A DNA stretch of 64,000 nucleotides from Epiperipatus broadwayi (taxonomy: Eukaryota; Onychophora; Udeonychophora; Euonychophora; Peripatidae), in NCBI GenBank assembly GCA_028023455.1, contig JAQFVV010013322.1, positions 93,825-157,824 on the forward strand, written 5' to 3'. The notes below the pieces were generated by a model. It was not told the DNA's origin and ran no database searches. It saw nothing but the letters and a program-made list of their open reading frames with translations. A program made the translations under genes and the position numbers. Positions 1-13,020 of the stretch are shown here, in pieces. Position 1 is the stretch's first letter, and each line of letters begins with the position of its first letter.

Positions 1-2707
1 AACAAGAAACTATCTGAAAAAATGAATCTAGTAGCACTACCATCTAATATCTATTCATTCCTCAGACTGGTTTTAAAAGCATATATTAAGAGTAGACAAT
101 TAAAGTCTTATGTTTCGTTAGTCATAACTTTTATTTTTTATGGACATCCTAATATTTATAAAATTACTGTGTTCATATGCAGAAAGAGAAACAAAGTAGT
201 TTCCTCTCTCCCAAGATCAAACAAAAAAAATCCACAAATTGTAACAATAAAAGTGATTGAATTATGTAACTTTTTATCTTCATAAATGGCATGCTTTGAC
301 TTAAAATTTTATTATGGGTTGGCTGAATTGACCATCAGTGGAGTAACAATAAAACCCATGTTTTATCTATTGCCATAATGAACATGAGATCTTGTTTTGG
401 ATTCATCGTTTTTCTGATATAGAAAAACATATCCATCACTGTTGTGAACAATGACCAACACGTTTGCCTTTTGTTTTTAATCACTGAGAGAAGTATGAAT
501 TATAAATTTACAGTGAAACAAATTTAAACATATATATTTTTGAAAAGTGTACTTAATTTAATTAACTTGTTAGTTTCATAATTGTTTTGCTTTTAAACCA
601 AAATCATTCAATTTTAAATGTTGGGATTAATTAATTTATTAATTTTTAATACAATATATGATTTTTTAATAAAAATTATGCTAAAAACTATATTAATATT
701 ATTCGAATATTTTTTCGTTCCCAAGAATTAAAAATAATTAACATCGATGTATATATATATATAGGTTCATCTTTTTCAGAAAGGATATAAAAAATATTTA
801 TTTATTTTTAGAAAAAAAATGCAAAAATACATCAATTAGCAATTGACTATGAAAGACATGTCTTGGATATATAAGGAGATCTGATTTCTGCAACATCAAT
901 TCTAAATGGATGTCCTGAATCATTTTATCATAGTACTTCATTACAATATGATATAATTCTTCCATTGGAGTTTTTCCTATAATATCAACTTATGTTTTTA
1001 ATAAGAACTATGATTTCAAAAATGTTTTTTTTTCTAGGGGAAATGACCCATTATATTTGCTTTATTAGAGAAATATTCATTGCAGTAAGCTACGAAAAAG
1101 TAGATATTGCAAATATTACATTCTATTTGTATCAAAAACACATTGGGGTTGTTAAAGAATATTTATAAAAACATTGTTTATAAAATATAAAGATTTCAAC
1201 TAGGATGCCAGTCAGAGTCTGCCCTATAAAAAACATGACCTGCTGCAATGTTTTTATTCAAAGAGGATGGTGTTTTTTCATAGGAGAAAATCACTTAAAT
1301 ATTTTTAAAAATATTATTATTTAAAGATATAGATATATTGCTTTACAATTAATATAAATCTAGTCAACAACGATTTTCTAATTAAAAATTTATTTTGAAT
1401 CAGAATTAATTTGCTAAAAAATACATTAAAAAAATAAAATATTATTTTTTTTGTATTTTACTCAAATATTGTTTCAATAAAATTTTACAAATTGATACTT
1501 ATAATGTATAAATAATTACTTATATTTTATTATTTATATTATGGGTTTATACAATTTTATTGAATCAATATTTAAAAAAACAAAAAGTATTTGTAATGCA
1601 AAAAAAATATATTTTATTTTCTTGAATGTTTTATTGCATAACTGTTAATAACATTGCCATAATTTAATTTTTCAGAGAATTCTGATTGAATAGGGAAAAT
1701 TGCTAATGAATAACATTCTTGACATTGGTGATTTCACATTAGCATGATTAGTATGTTGTGAATCATTTCAGATCATTTAGTCTGGACATATATTAAAACA
1801 ATGGACAAAATTCACTTTATAATTTTACATCTAAGTCAAAAACTAAGCTTATATAATAACAGAACATAGAGTCAGATTAATACCATTCTATCTTTTCATG
1901 GGTTTTGTTATCTTCTTTCTCATTGGGAGGGTGTTGTTTCTGTTGCAATTATAGATATACACATTATAAGTGGCTGAAAAATCTGCACTATGACACAATC
2001 AGTGTTTTTGCACCTATATTATTTTACAAGTGATAGTCATTGTTAGAGTCTAAAAATTACAGAAATTTTGGCAAAACTAAAGAGAAAAGATAGTTATATT
2101 TAGAAAATGGTGATTTTTCCACAAAATACATAGAAGCTTGATAAACGAAGAGCTTTATGCCATCTCACATTTTACATAGCCTTTAGTAGGCTTTGGTGCC
2201 AGAAATCACATATAATCTCATAATTATTTACATAATACAAAATAAATTTTTGATAGAAAGACTATTTTTGGAGTAATATAAATTATCCCTTGTTTTGTAA
2301 GAAGGTATATATAGGTCAAAATAGTTTGAGCTTAAATATAAGAATAAAGATGCATAAAAGTAGGATCTTAGTTCTGCTTTATATATCCATGAAAAAATAC
2401 AGGTCACACTATTAATTTTTATGAAGCTAAGATTTGTCTTCTTTGAAAGAAATAAAAGAAAAAAAATTAAAAAACTTTTATCATTAAAAATATATGACTC
2501 TAAAGCAATTAACTTATTTAAAAGTTCTTTTCATATTAAGAGGATGTGGGATGTTAAAGGAATTGTGGTTAATATTTAGTATAAATTTGTTATGTTGTAA
2601 TTCTCTACATTTGAGAAGTCTACTTGAAGCAGTGAAACTATTGGTTGTATTTTAGAATTTAATTCCTTTGGCTTATCTGATTGAGTTGTGAATTTTAAGT
2701 AATTTTG

Positions 2708-2710
<3 letters not shown>
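1..2710. other. AT-rich intergenic DNA, no gene recognised
   Basis: Only short open frames occur here, including an 87-codon one at 22-285, and none resembles a known protein. Homopolymer A/T runs and short TA stretches are common. I see no RNA gene or element boundary. Confidence 0.6.

Positions 2711-2772
<62 letters not shown>
2711..2772. repeat. (TA)31 microsatellite
   Basis: Uninterrupted AT dinucleotide run of about 62 bp. The sequence just after it contains ATGTCACATGACCTA, which recurs at about 63951 beside another TA array, so the array probably marks the edge of a dispersed repeat. Confidence 0.95.
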
Positions 2773-2777
<5 letters not shown>

Positions 2778-3146
2778 CAGATGTCACATGACCTAATTTA
2801 ATGCTTGAATATCTTAACACCTCACTGAGAAATCCAGTAGCTGAAACTGGTCTGGGTTAAAGATATTCTGCAAAGCTTGTTAAGAGCTTATTTTCGAGCT
2901 CCTTATATAGTTTTATAATTCTTATCCCTTCACTGATGAGAGAAAATCAGCTTGAAATCAGCTGATTTGAGGGTAAAGCAAAATGAAAGAGACAGTGAAT
3001 ATTGACTCTGACATTTATGTAAACAGAATACACTTATTTGGAGGTCTTGGTAAAGCTCCATCTATTGATCATTAATACAAGTGATAGCAGGTTTTTACGT
3101 ATATAAAACTTATTTTTCTTTTTCATATATATATATATATATACGT

Positions 3147-6100
3147 TGTAACTAAAATAATTGAACATCAATCTTATTGTAACTAAAATATTTAAACAAG
3201 TTGTCCTTAAAATCATTGTAACTAAAACACATTGGAGCCAAAATATTAATTATCAATCAAAAGGGCATTGTAACTTCAACAAACTACTAAGACATTATAA
3301 CTTATGAAATAATATCAAGTGGGTGAGTACCTTGCTAACCCCATAAAAATATTTCCTCAATAAATCCAACAGTAAATTTTACCCACTTTTATCTCTTGGT
3401 TTTATATTAAGTGAATATCTAAGTAAATAATAAGTGAATATGGAGTGAATATGGTCTTTTGGGGTGCCACTAGGTTATCTGAATCTAGACACAGTTATAT
3501 TCTATAACCTTTTCAAATGTACTGAGTTTGAACCCCTTTGGTACCTTATTTCTAACAAAATGTAGGATTTTTGATTTTAGACCCATATCACCATGTGCAC
3601 TAACATTAAGGTAAACACAAAACATCCTCAAGCTATAGTGGTGTATATAAAATTTATCAGACAGAAATTATCTTCTAGATTTTAATATGATAAATGCATA
3701 TTAATACTTTCATAAGTTTCATTAGCTCATGTTACACTATTAATTTAGGGTGGCAATTCACTCATCCTTGAATGAAGTAGATAATGGAATGGTGGTTATT
3801 ATAATGACTCACAAATGACAACCAAATACCATGAGATAATTATTTATTTATGGCCTTTAAACATTTATCTAGTTCATTAATTGAAAAATGTGATGATGAT
3901 TATGATGATGCTGGTACTTCCATCCACAGCTTTATAACTAAGCCTAACATGAAATTTAGTTTTTTAAAAATTCATAACTATTTGGCTAATTTTAATATAT
4001 CTAATTGGAACTTAAACAGTTAATATTCACCAGTGATGATGAATGATCACAACTAATAAAGAATACTCTTAATGAAAATATACACCTTGTTTAATAAAAC
4101 AAATTAACATTTATTACTGCATTAATAACATATACATACAATTTAAAGAAAGAAATTAAAATTTATATGACTAATAATTATAAGTTATATATTGAAATCC
4201 TAAGATTGATATTAAATTCTTCTCCCTTTCCCATTAATGACAATATATCATGTTTATCATAGTATAATGTATATCAATTTGGATAATAAATTGCTAAAAT
4301 TTTCTATCCACAAGAAAAATATTTTATAAAAAAAAATAAACACTCTTTGTGCACACATACTTTTATATCCTTATACATCTTAAAGTTAACATATAAAGTA
4401 GAATGATTAATTAGGAAAAGTGTTAATTAAATCGAGAAGAAAAAGATTTCCAGAAATAACTTTTGAATTACTTATCTCCCCCTCTAAGCTATTGAGATTG
4501 CTACTCATTACCTAAAAAAAAAACAATCTAATATTGTTAATGCTGCATGTCTATAATTCTCACATTCATTCACAAGTATATACATGTGGTAAGTATTATT
4601 ATATTATCATGTATGTGGGTGTTGATCCCCATTAGGAATAAAACATAAAAAAAAAACAAATAATAATACAAAAAAAAATCTTTTACATATTAACAACATT
4701 TCATAAATTTAGATTAATATACAATAATACCTTTTAGAAAACAAAATTCATCAATAAGTGGATATAATAATTTTAGCATACATAAAGTCATTAATCAAGC
4801 TTATAGCTATTATTACTGAAGAAATTTTTGGTTTAACTTGATTTTGGTTCTCAAAGTTCAGACATAAAAAAAGATAAAACTTTATTGCTAAAAATTTTTC
4901 TAATAGTCCCTGACATCATAAAATAAAAATATATAATGAAAATTCATATTAGTAGTCCCTTTTATTTTGTTGAGGCTTCCAAGAGTTCAAACTCAGCTTG
5001 GTAAAGGTCTATACATTTTGCAGAAAACCCATACCAATCTGTACCATGGGTATATGACCAATTTCCACAGTTCACTGGAACAGTCTTTCTTTGCTTGACT
5101 TGAGGCTTGTAATTCTTTTATGGTGATGATGATGATGAAGTTATTTGCTTCAGTGGGAACCATTTGGCACTGGAACTGTTTCTTTTTTTCCTGTTTGGCA
5201 TAGTTCTTCTAAAAGATGGAGGATATTTGTTGTTCTCATATTTATAATTTTGCTGGGGTTTAAACTCAGTCACTGGGATAACTGAACTAGCATGGTTTAA
5301 TACTGATCAGTAGATTATTTATTTTCATTCAGCTTTCAAATGCAGGTAAATGTTTTCTTCTATTTAAAACATGGATGAGCAGTCAGCCACTTCAATCTTA
5401 GTTCTCCCAATCAATCATAAGGTGTAGAATACTTTTAGTTCAGACAATTTTTTTCTTTGGATGATGTGTTGGCTGATGGCTGGTAGCCAAATGAAATATA
5501 TATAGATTTTAAACTGCCATTTAGCTATATTATATAAATCTTCAAAAAAAAATGTATATAAAAAAATAATTTCAAATTGATTATCTTGCAGAATTTAAAG
5601 GTTGTCTCTTCCCCAGTTTCAATATTTAAAATCTAATCCAATTGACTTTTCAGGCCTTTTTATATTTTTATTTTTAGTCAACTCATCTACTTAGACTGAT
5701 CATGTTTTTTTCTTTAACTGCTGGTAAAAAAAATAATAAATTCACAATAATATGATTTCTAAAAAAATTATTCTGTTTTAAAGGAACATTATCTTAATGA
5801 TTTTTTTCCTCACCCTGATGACAAATTTCACACTACTATAAAATTTTATCTTTTCTCTTTGATCTCTCTGATGTGAAGATTTTCAGCTGGACTTCTCACT
5901 TTCTGAGCTTTAAGAAATACAGATATAAATAAGAAGTCCTTACAGCAACAAAACCTTTGAGTAAAAAAAATAATTTAACAGAATTGTCTCTTCCACAGTT
6001 CAGACAACATTTTTTTTTCTTTTCCCAATATGTGTAACTGTAGATTTATTTATGCAATACAACCACACACCCTCTGTCATTCAAATCATTTTTAAAAACT

Positions 6101-6597
6101 GGTCTATTAAAATAATCTGAATGCTTCTTAGAAACTATACTTATAATATTTTAATTTAAATCCTTAAAACATTTAAACCCAAGTTATAACCATGGAAAAC
6201 AAAATAGAAATAGAGAAAAAAATAGCAGAATCTAGCAAGTGTATATTAATTTTGAAGAAAGTTAATATTTGAAATATGAAAATGACAAACTAAATGGGTT
6301 GTCCACAGACAACTGCCTATATGTGTTATAATCTTACTTTTAAAAAGAACTATTAAATAATTAAAAGGTATGTACTATTCTTTTTGAGTTTTGTTAACAC
6401 ACAAACAACTAAAGAACATAACTGTTTTCTCCAATCTCTTTCTGTCTTAGGCTTTTGAGACTTGATCCTGTAGGTTTAAACTTGGGTGCCTTACAGCTTC
6501 TTTTCCTATATAAAAATGTGATGATGATTTTTGTTCCATATTTCCTGTCACGCACATGAGTAAAAATTTAGCCACTGGCTAAATTGAAATGGGCACA
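3147..6597 (-). mobile_element. Solo long terminal repeat, family A
   Basis: This 3.45-kb block is colinear with 30827-34478 and, in part, with 26499-27640. It begins TGTAAC and ends GGGCACA, so it has TG...CA ends, and it lies between two (TA)n arrays (3125-3143 and 6598-6615). In the 26.5-34.5 kb element the same sequence plays the part of the LTR, with a primer-binding-site-like sequence next to it, so this isolated copy is best read as a solo LTR. The minus orientation is inferred from that element. Its low-coordinate end carries three GTAACTAAAA-type short repeats (about 3147-3230). No coding capacity is seen. Confidence 0.7.
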
Positions 6598-6615
6598 ATA
6601 TATATATATATATAT
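6598..6615. repeat. (TA)n array, insertion site of the 6616-11709 element
   Basis: TA array at the right end of solo LTR A. It continues as (TA)n after 11709, so the retrotransposon between inserted within it. A short ATAT target duplication is possible but cannot be told from the array itself. Confidence 0.85.
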
Positions 6616-8801
6616 TGTAACGAGCACAGACGTTCGTTACATTGTTTTTTTTTATTATTTATTAAACATGAAAGTAAATTAAAAAGTTCGCATTTAAAAA
6701 TTTTCTTTAAGAATTAAAAATTGAAATTAAATATCATCTTAAACTCGTATATATTAAATCGCACAGATAAAAAAAAATTATTAAAATAAAACTGTATTAA
6801 AAATAGAAAAGGTATTTTAAAAACAAAAACTTAAAAAGATTTAGAGATAAAAATATATCTTTAATCTTGAAAAACACAGAAATTAATCCGAAATGGAAAT
6901 GATTGTTAATTAGTTAAATGTAAACCAGCCTTGGGCATTTAAATGTAAAAACATCGGTCAGATAGGAAAACAATAGAAACAAATAGCCAATGAAAGAAAT
7001 CCATCAGGAAATCGGACCTCAGTGAAAGGATCATCACATCGATGACATAATGCCAAGTCAATCCTTCGATTACGTATAAAAGAAAAATTTGGAAATTATT
7101 AATTAGTGATTATGATTAATTACGATATGTGTTAGTGCGGAAGTGAAGGAGAAGGGATTGAAAAAGTCGCATGATTCAATCCCTTCAGTTTTGCTAGGAA
7201 AGAAAGAGAAATGAACTATCGTTTTTCTACATTGAGGACCAGTTAAAGCAAAAACCTCCGGATGGATAAATAAATCAGCCAACAGAATACCAATCTTAGG
7301 ATGGCATGGGAATTCACATTCATGGCAAGCAACGGATAAAGATGAACTGTTTTAAACCGTAAGAACTTTATGAATAATGAACATTAAATTAAAACTTTCC
7401 ATAATTAAATGATTGCAATATTATCCTATCTGACCAACTTAATTTATTAATAGTGTTATTTGATGTATTTTTTTCTTATTTATGTAAAATCATTTCCATT
7501 TATATTATTTATTTTTTGTTCTTTAAGTTTTATCATGATTTTTGTTTTTCGTTAAATTAATTATATAAATGTTAAACTTAAGTCGGGCATGAATGGCTGT
7601 ATAGATTTGTAAAGTTATATTAGGGGAGGGTAATCTTAGGTTATTTGTGTCGTTGTTAAATTGGGTCAATGGATTGGATATATTGATGTAGTTAGTAGAT
7701 GTAGTCGGAGATTCGCTACTGGCAGAATCGTTTATATATACACTGCACTCACCCGTTTGCCTATGGAAGGAATTATAAGACGAAGAACGCAGTTTTTTTC
7801 TATGGAGTTTTTTTTTATTGTTCTTCTCATTAGATAGATGTAATATTTCTATCTGATGAAAGTCAATGTCTTCTCTTAATCTTTTTGGTGCTGCGGTATT
7901 CCGTATTACATTGAATACATCGATGTATCAGATGAATTGATGCCAGTTTGACTGCGAATTTTAGCCTAAGGTTAAATGGGGATAGAATGTTTTATTTTCA
8001 AATGCAAATTTATATAGTCTATTCATACTCGACCCTAAATAAAAATGCATTAAATCTAAGTTGTTTATAGACTCTTGCATGGATTGGTTATCAGTTAAGT
8101 ATGTTTTGGGTTTTCATATTTGATCAAAATATATAGACATTCGATAAATAATGATACTTTACGGTGAGTATCTAAAATGTATTTATTCGGATGTCTTTTT
8201 AGTCATTGGTGACAATGCAAGTATCTTATGGTGAATACTATTGGGTTACTTATAAATTTCCCTCTGCAATTGTTAGTATCAATGATTTTATATTTTGATC
8301 ATTTATGTTTACTTTGAAATGTTTTTAACCGTGTAATCTATGTAACCGATCTATAGCAACATATTAAAACAAGCTTTTATAATCCCATCTGTGCGAACTT
8401 AATTAAAATGTAAACTTATAATATAATAGAAATTAAAATGTAAATTAAAATCTAAGGTAAAGTTAAAAATACTGTTAAATGTTAAAATGTAAAACTAATA
8501 CTAAAATAATTTTAAATCTTATATATATGTGCATAAATAAATGTTTGTATGTTAATTACTGGCAGTGGCTTATTTTATTCATTTTTTTTATATTGAAATG
8601 TAATTATATAAGATATTATATTATTCAATCTCTGCTATTCCACTGAGCTAGTGACATGGGCTAATGAACGGAACCAAAACCTTTAAAAAAATTTTTTTTT
8701 TGACTTACGTATCTGCCTACTCTATAAATTTTTCTAGGTTCAAATGCCTAGATGGTGCCCATAGTGCAGTTACGTTAAGTATTATTTTCCGGATCGTTAC
8801 A
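6616..8801 (+). mobile_element. 5' LTR of a non-autonomous LTR retrotransposon
   Basis: A 2186-bp direct repeat of 9527-11709, differing by a few per cent by eye. It starts TGTAACGA and ends TCGTTACA, giving 8-bp terminal inverted repeats with TG...CA ends. The first 26 bp also fold on themselves, because TCGTTACA recurs at 6634-6641. Near its 3' end a CTAGG/CCTAG hairpin flanks TTCAAATG. Two small hairpins with a shared loop lie at 8153-8172 and 8220-8239 (see findings). No ORF of note. The LTR is very long compared with the few hundred bp usual for LTR retrotransposons. Confidence 0.85.
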
Positions 8802-8803
8802 AC

Positions 8804-8821
8804 TGGCGAACCAACTCGGGC
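8804..8821 (+). promoter_or_regulatory. Primer binding site of the 6616-11709 element
   Basis: TGGCGAACCAACTCGGGC begins two bases after the 5' LTR and starts with TGG, as expected for pairing with the CCA end of a tRNA. The PBS-like sites of the elements at 17.2-25.4 kb and 26.5-34.5 kb are similar in form. It sets the element's orientation as plus. The primer tRNA was not identified. Confidence 0.7.
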
Positions 8822-9526
8822 CGATCTTTAATAAACCACAAATACCCTGAGCAAATTTTGTCAAAATGAAATATTTTTATCTGTTTACATATAGTCGTAT
8901 ACTTTAAATCTTATAAAAGCACTGCCAGAAAGAAATAGCACATATATTAAACACAAGAAAGTATAAATAATTTTAAACTGTATTTTGTTAAAAAGAAAGT
9001 CAAAAGGTTGCATTTGATATGTTTTTTTTGTTAATATATATTTATTCTTTAATGTGTATAGGAGCGCACAGCCACATAAGTTTATGATGGTAAATGTGGT
9101 ACCTTACGGAGAGTACCATTGGGAATTTACTTCGGTGTAATCCTATTTAAGCATTTTAATCAGTCATAAAGAAGTTGGTGGTATTTATAATTGTGCTGCA
9201 AATATACACGTATAAATCCATTATCTTTCAAAATATATTTACTTCAATGCAACCTTCTTAAATAAATAATTTATAAAATAACTTGCTTGTCATGCCGTGT
9301 GTAAAAATAAAATGTATAAAATAAAATAGAACTCTTGTGGGGAGGGGTGTAAACATAAATGGTCCTTAGGTAAGCGATAGTAAACATTTTTCTTTTTGTA
9401 TATAGTCTTTTTGTAAAATTATTAACCGGATGTTTTGTAAATGTCTTCATCAATCGTGTACCGTAATTACTAACCCTAAGTAAAATATTTTTTTTTTATC
9501 ATTTTTTTTAAGCAACTTTACTGATA
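8822..9526 (+). mobile_element. Short non-coding interior of the LTR retrotransposon
   Basis: Only about 0.7 kb separates the two LTRs, with no gag or pol remnant. The element is therefore a non-autonomous derivative that must use proteins supplied in trans. A third copy of the LTR hairpin motif lies at 9098-9117. No clear polypurine tract precedes the 3' LTR; the bases there are T-rich. The 60-codon open frame at 9271-9453 (minus) is not convincing. Confidence 0.7.
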
Positions 9527-11709
9527 TGTAACGAGCACAGACGTTCGTTACATTGTTTTTTTTTTATTATTTATTAAACATGAAAGTAAATTAAAAAGTT
9601 CGCATTTAAAAATTTTTTTTAAGAATTAAAAATTGAAATTAAATATCATCTTAAACTCGTATATATTAAATCGCACAGATAAAAAAAAATTATTAAAATA
9701 AAACTGTATTAAAAATAGAAAAGGTATTTTAAAAACAAAAACTTAAAAAGATTTAGAGATAAAAATATATCTTTAATCTTGAAAAACACAGAAATTAATC
9801 CGAAATGGAAATGATTGTTAATTAGTTAAATGTAAACCAGCCTTGAGCATTTAAATGTAAAAACATCGGTCAGATAGGAAAACAATAGAAACAAATAGCC
9901 AATGAAAGAAATCCATCGGGAAATCGGACCTCAGCGAAAGGATCATCACATCGATGACATAATGCCAAGTCAATCCTTTGATTACGTATAAAAGGAAAAT
10001 TTGGAAATTATTAATTAGTGATTATGATTAATTACGATATGTGTTAGTGCGGAAGTGAAGGAGAAGGGATTGAAAAAGACGCATGATTCAATCCCTTCAG
10101 TTTTGCTAGGAAAGAAAGAGAAATGAACTATTGTTTTTCTACATTGAGGACCAGTTAAAGCAAAAACCTCCGGATGGATAAATAAATCGGCCAACAGAAT
10201 ACCAATCTTAGGACGGCGTGAAAATTCACGTTCATGGCAACGGATAAAGATGAACTGTTTTAAACTGTAAGAACTTTATGAATAATGAACATTAAATTAA
10301 AACTTTCCATATTTAAATGATTGCAATATTATCCTATCTGACCAACTTAATTTATTAATAGTGTTATTTGATGTATTTTTTTCTTATTTATGTAAAATCA
10401 TTTCCATTTATATTATTTATTTTTTGTTCTTTAAGTTTTATCATGATTTTTGTTTTCCGTTAAATTAATTATATAAATGTTAAACTTAAGTCGGGTGTGA
10501 ATGGCGGTATAGATTTGTAAAGTTATATTAGGGGAGGGTAATCTTAGGTTATTTGTGTCGTTGTTAAATTGGGTCAATGGATTGGATATATTGATGTAGT
10601 TAGTAGATGTAGTCGGAGATTCGCTACTGGCAGAATCGTTTATATATACGCCGCACTCACCTGTTTGCCTATGGAAGGAATTATAAGATGAAGAACGCAG
10701 TTCCTTTCTATGGAGTTTTTTTTTATTGTTCTTCTCATTAGATAGATGTAATATTCCTATCTGATGAGAGTCAATGTCTTCTCTTAATCTTTTTGGTGCT
10801 GCCGTATTCCGTATTACATTGAATACATCGATGTATCAGATGAATTGATGCCAGTTTGACTGCGAATTTTAGCCTAAGGTTAAATGGGGATAGAATGTTT
10901 TATTTTCAAATGCAAATTTATGTAGTCTATTCATACTCGACCCTAAATAAAAATGCATTAAATCTAAGTTGTTTATAGATGCTTGCATGGATTGGTTATC
11001 AGTTAAGTATGTTTTGGGTTTTCATATTTGATCAAAATATATAGACATTCGATAAATAATGATACCTTACGGTGAGTATCTAAAATGTATTTATTCGGAT
11101 GTCTTTTTAGTCATTGGTGACAATGCAAGTATCTTATGGTGAATACTATTGGGTTACTTATAAATTTCCCTCTGCAATTGTTAGTATCAATGATTTTATA
11201 TTTTGATCGTTTATGTTTACTTTGAAATGTTTTTAACCATGTAATCTATGTAACCGATCTATAGCAACATATTAAAACAAGCTTTTATAATCCCATCTGT
11301 GCGAACTTAATTAAAATGTAAACTTATAATATAATAGAAATTAAAATGTAAATTAAAATCTAAGGTAAAGTTAACAATAATGTTAAATGTTAAATTGTAA
11401 AACTAATACTAAAATAATTTTAAATCTTATATATATGTGCATAAATAAATGTTTGTACGTTAATTACTGGCAGTGGCTTATTTTATTCATTTTTTTTATA
11501 TTGAAATATAATTAGATAAGATATTATATTATTTAATCTCTGCTATTCCACTGAGCTAGTGACATGGGCTAACGACCGGAACCAAAATATTTAAGAAAAA
11601 AATTTTTTTTACTTATGTATCTGCCTACTCTATAAATTTTTCTAGGTTCAAATGCCTAGATGGCGCCCGTAGTGCAGATATGTTAAGTGATATTCTCCAG
11701 ATCATTACA
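9527..11709 (+). mobile_element. 3' LTR of the non-autonomous LTR retrotransposon
   Basis: A 2183-bp copy of 6616-8801 with the same TGTAACGA start and a CATTACA end (one change in the terminal repeat). It is followed directly by (TA)n. Its hairpin motifs lie at 11061-11080 and 11128-11147. Confidence 0.85.
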
Positions 11710-11714
11710 ATATA

Positions 11715-12110
11715 TATATATTGCAAACTTCTCCATCACATATTCCTGAAACATATGGTCAAAGATATTTGAAAAAAATAAATGATCTCCAAAATGCACA
11801 TTTCATGCTAAACAAGCACTCATCAGTAAGCCCAGATCACATTCTCTTAGATATATTATCATCATTTGCTTAGTATTATATAGATAAAAATTTACTATGG
11901 TTTGATTGCCAGTATACAAATCAATTTATAAAAATATGTTAAGAATTTTACTGATTATTTATTAAACTAAAGATTACTCCTAGTTGAAGGCTATTGTTCA
12001 ATGGATAACTGAAGGGAACTTGAAAGTCTGTATTCAAATTCCCTATAATTATATTTAGACTCCAAGTATATGAGTTATTATTTTATTTCAAATATTAATT
12101 AATAATAGTG
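11715..12110 (-). repeat. Copy of a hammerhead-bearing dispersed repeat
   Basis: The sequence after the TA array matches 17165-17215, and its middle and right parts match 49690-49760 and 45780-45860. It is one of at least five copies of a short dispersed repeat (about 11.8, 45.1, 45.4, 45.7 and 49.7 kb) whose conserved core is a hammerhead motif. No coding capacity. Confidence 0.65.
11794..11832 (-). ncRNA. Degenerate hammerhead ribozyme motif
   Basis: On the minus strand: core CTGATGA (11820-11826), stem II GTGCT/AGCAT within 11805-11819, then GAAA. The stem III region has decayed to an imperfect ATGTGCAT. It is homologous to the better preserved copy at 49695-49740. Self-cleavage is unlikely for this copy. 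Confidence 0.55.
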
Positions 12111-12654
12111 TGCAGTGTCAATATCTGAGTTTTTTTACCCATGTTTATAGTTTTGATAACTTTCACTACACTACTTTCAAGCAAAGTAGGGACTAGTTTT
12201 TATTACCTTTTAATACTTAGTGAAGTAATGTTCTATCCTTTGCATTATAATATATTTTCAAGTTTTCTTCTACCAGGCACTTTTTTTATCTTAGCTCAAT
12301 TATATCACAACCATCTATCAGTGCAGAAGTCAGACAATGTCTCTCACTCTGAATACGTTTTTGAAACATTCACTTCATTTATTTTCAAGTAAATAAGAGA
12401 AATGTAACTTATATTATAATTCCACTTTATATACATACTTTTTATATATAGTTTAGCTTGTCTGAATTCTGGAATGATAGTTGGTTGTGATAGAAATGAC
12501 CTAAGATGAAAGATACACTGATAAAAACAAAAATACTTACAACAGTAAAAGAGGAAATAAATATGGTTTTAATTTCTCCTTATATGTAAAAACAAAAAAT
12601 ACTTAATTGTAATTATTAATTAGAGAAAATATAACTTACTATTAAAAATTTTTC
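12111..12654. other. No recognised feature
   Basis: AT-rich DNA between two mobile-element remnants. The 83-codon open frame at 12141-12392 has low-complexity hydrophobic composition and no recognisable motif; I take it as chance. Confidence 0.5.
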
Positions 12655-12695
12655 GGCTGAACGTTTTCGAGGAACCATGCCTCATACTCATAGCC
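12655..12695 (-). ncRNA. Hammerhead-like motif in a PLE tail (variant core)
   Basis: On the minus strand: stem I GGCT/AGCC, core ATGAGTA plus one T, stem II GAGG/CCTC with a 7-nt loop, GAA, palindrome AACGTT, then C. The order and spacing are those of a hammerhead whose stem III is a palindrome. It lies just downstream of a Penelope endonuclease remnant, where such ribozymes are known. The core departs from CTGANGA at C3 and G8 (here A and T). Activity is doubtful. Confidence 0.5.
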
Positions 12696-12748
12696 TTATG
12701 AAAAGTGTAATAAATATATGCAAATGTAAATATTCAAATAAGCTACTG

Positions 12749-13020
12749 TTATGTAGCCCATTTTTTCGAGATCTCGAAGCATGTGTCCTTTCTGTTAATG
12801 GCATGGATGTCTCTATTAATATAGAATGCCTCCTTTATTTTTCTCCTGTAATCATTTGGCTCTGAACATAAAATAATGGGGTTGGCAGGTATGAAGTTGT
12901 GCCCAGATTGTTTACTATGTTCGAAAAATACAGAGGATGTGCTGCTGTTCGTTTGAGCTCTGTTGAATGTGTAACGATGTTGAGCCAATCTGGTATTAAT
13001 TGTGGCTTTCGTTTCCCCAT
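12749..13020 (-). pseudogene. Penelope-like element endonuclease (GIY-YIG) C-terminus, broken
   Basis: Two overlapping minus-strand frames (12749-12988 and 12835-13020) give a PLE GIY-YIG endonuclease tail. The recognisable part has FEHSKQSGHNF, then RRKIKEAFYINRD and INRKD. It matches in layout the PLE copies at 25.5 and 38.8 kb (FFDHEKTCKY, then RKIKEAIFINRN and LINRQ) but is a different PLE lineage. In life the protein is the nuclease domain of the element's reverse transcriptase and nicks target DNA for primed reverse transcription. Here the reverse transcriptase is missing and a frameshift lies upstream, so this is a dead 5'-truncated copy. Confidence 0.75.

Noticed and set aside
2931-2975. 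CTGATGAGAG followed by GAAATC, hammerhead-like
   Set aside because: No stem II forms between the core and GAAA. The local pairing is an ordinary AAATCAGC/GCTGATTT hairpin.
3888-5140. GATGAT-rich clusters as a possible CRISPR or regulatory array
   Set aside because: Ordinary trinucleotide slippage in LTR family A; the same clusters occur in its copy at 31660 and no CRISPR is expected in this genome.
8640-8760. tRNA-like A-box (inverse of CACTAGCTCAGTGG) and B-box-like GGTTCAAATGCC near the end of the 6616 LTR
   Set aside because: The two boxes lie on opposite strands and no cloverleaf can be drawn.
12141-12392. 83-codon hydrophobic frame
   Set aside because: No motif or homologous copy, and its composition matches random AT-rich sequence.
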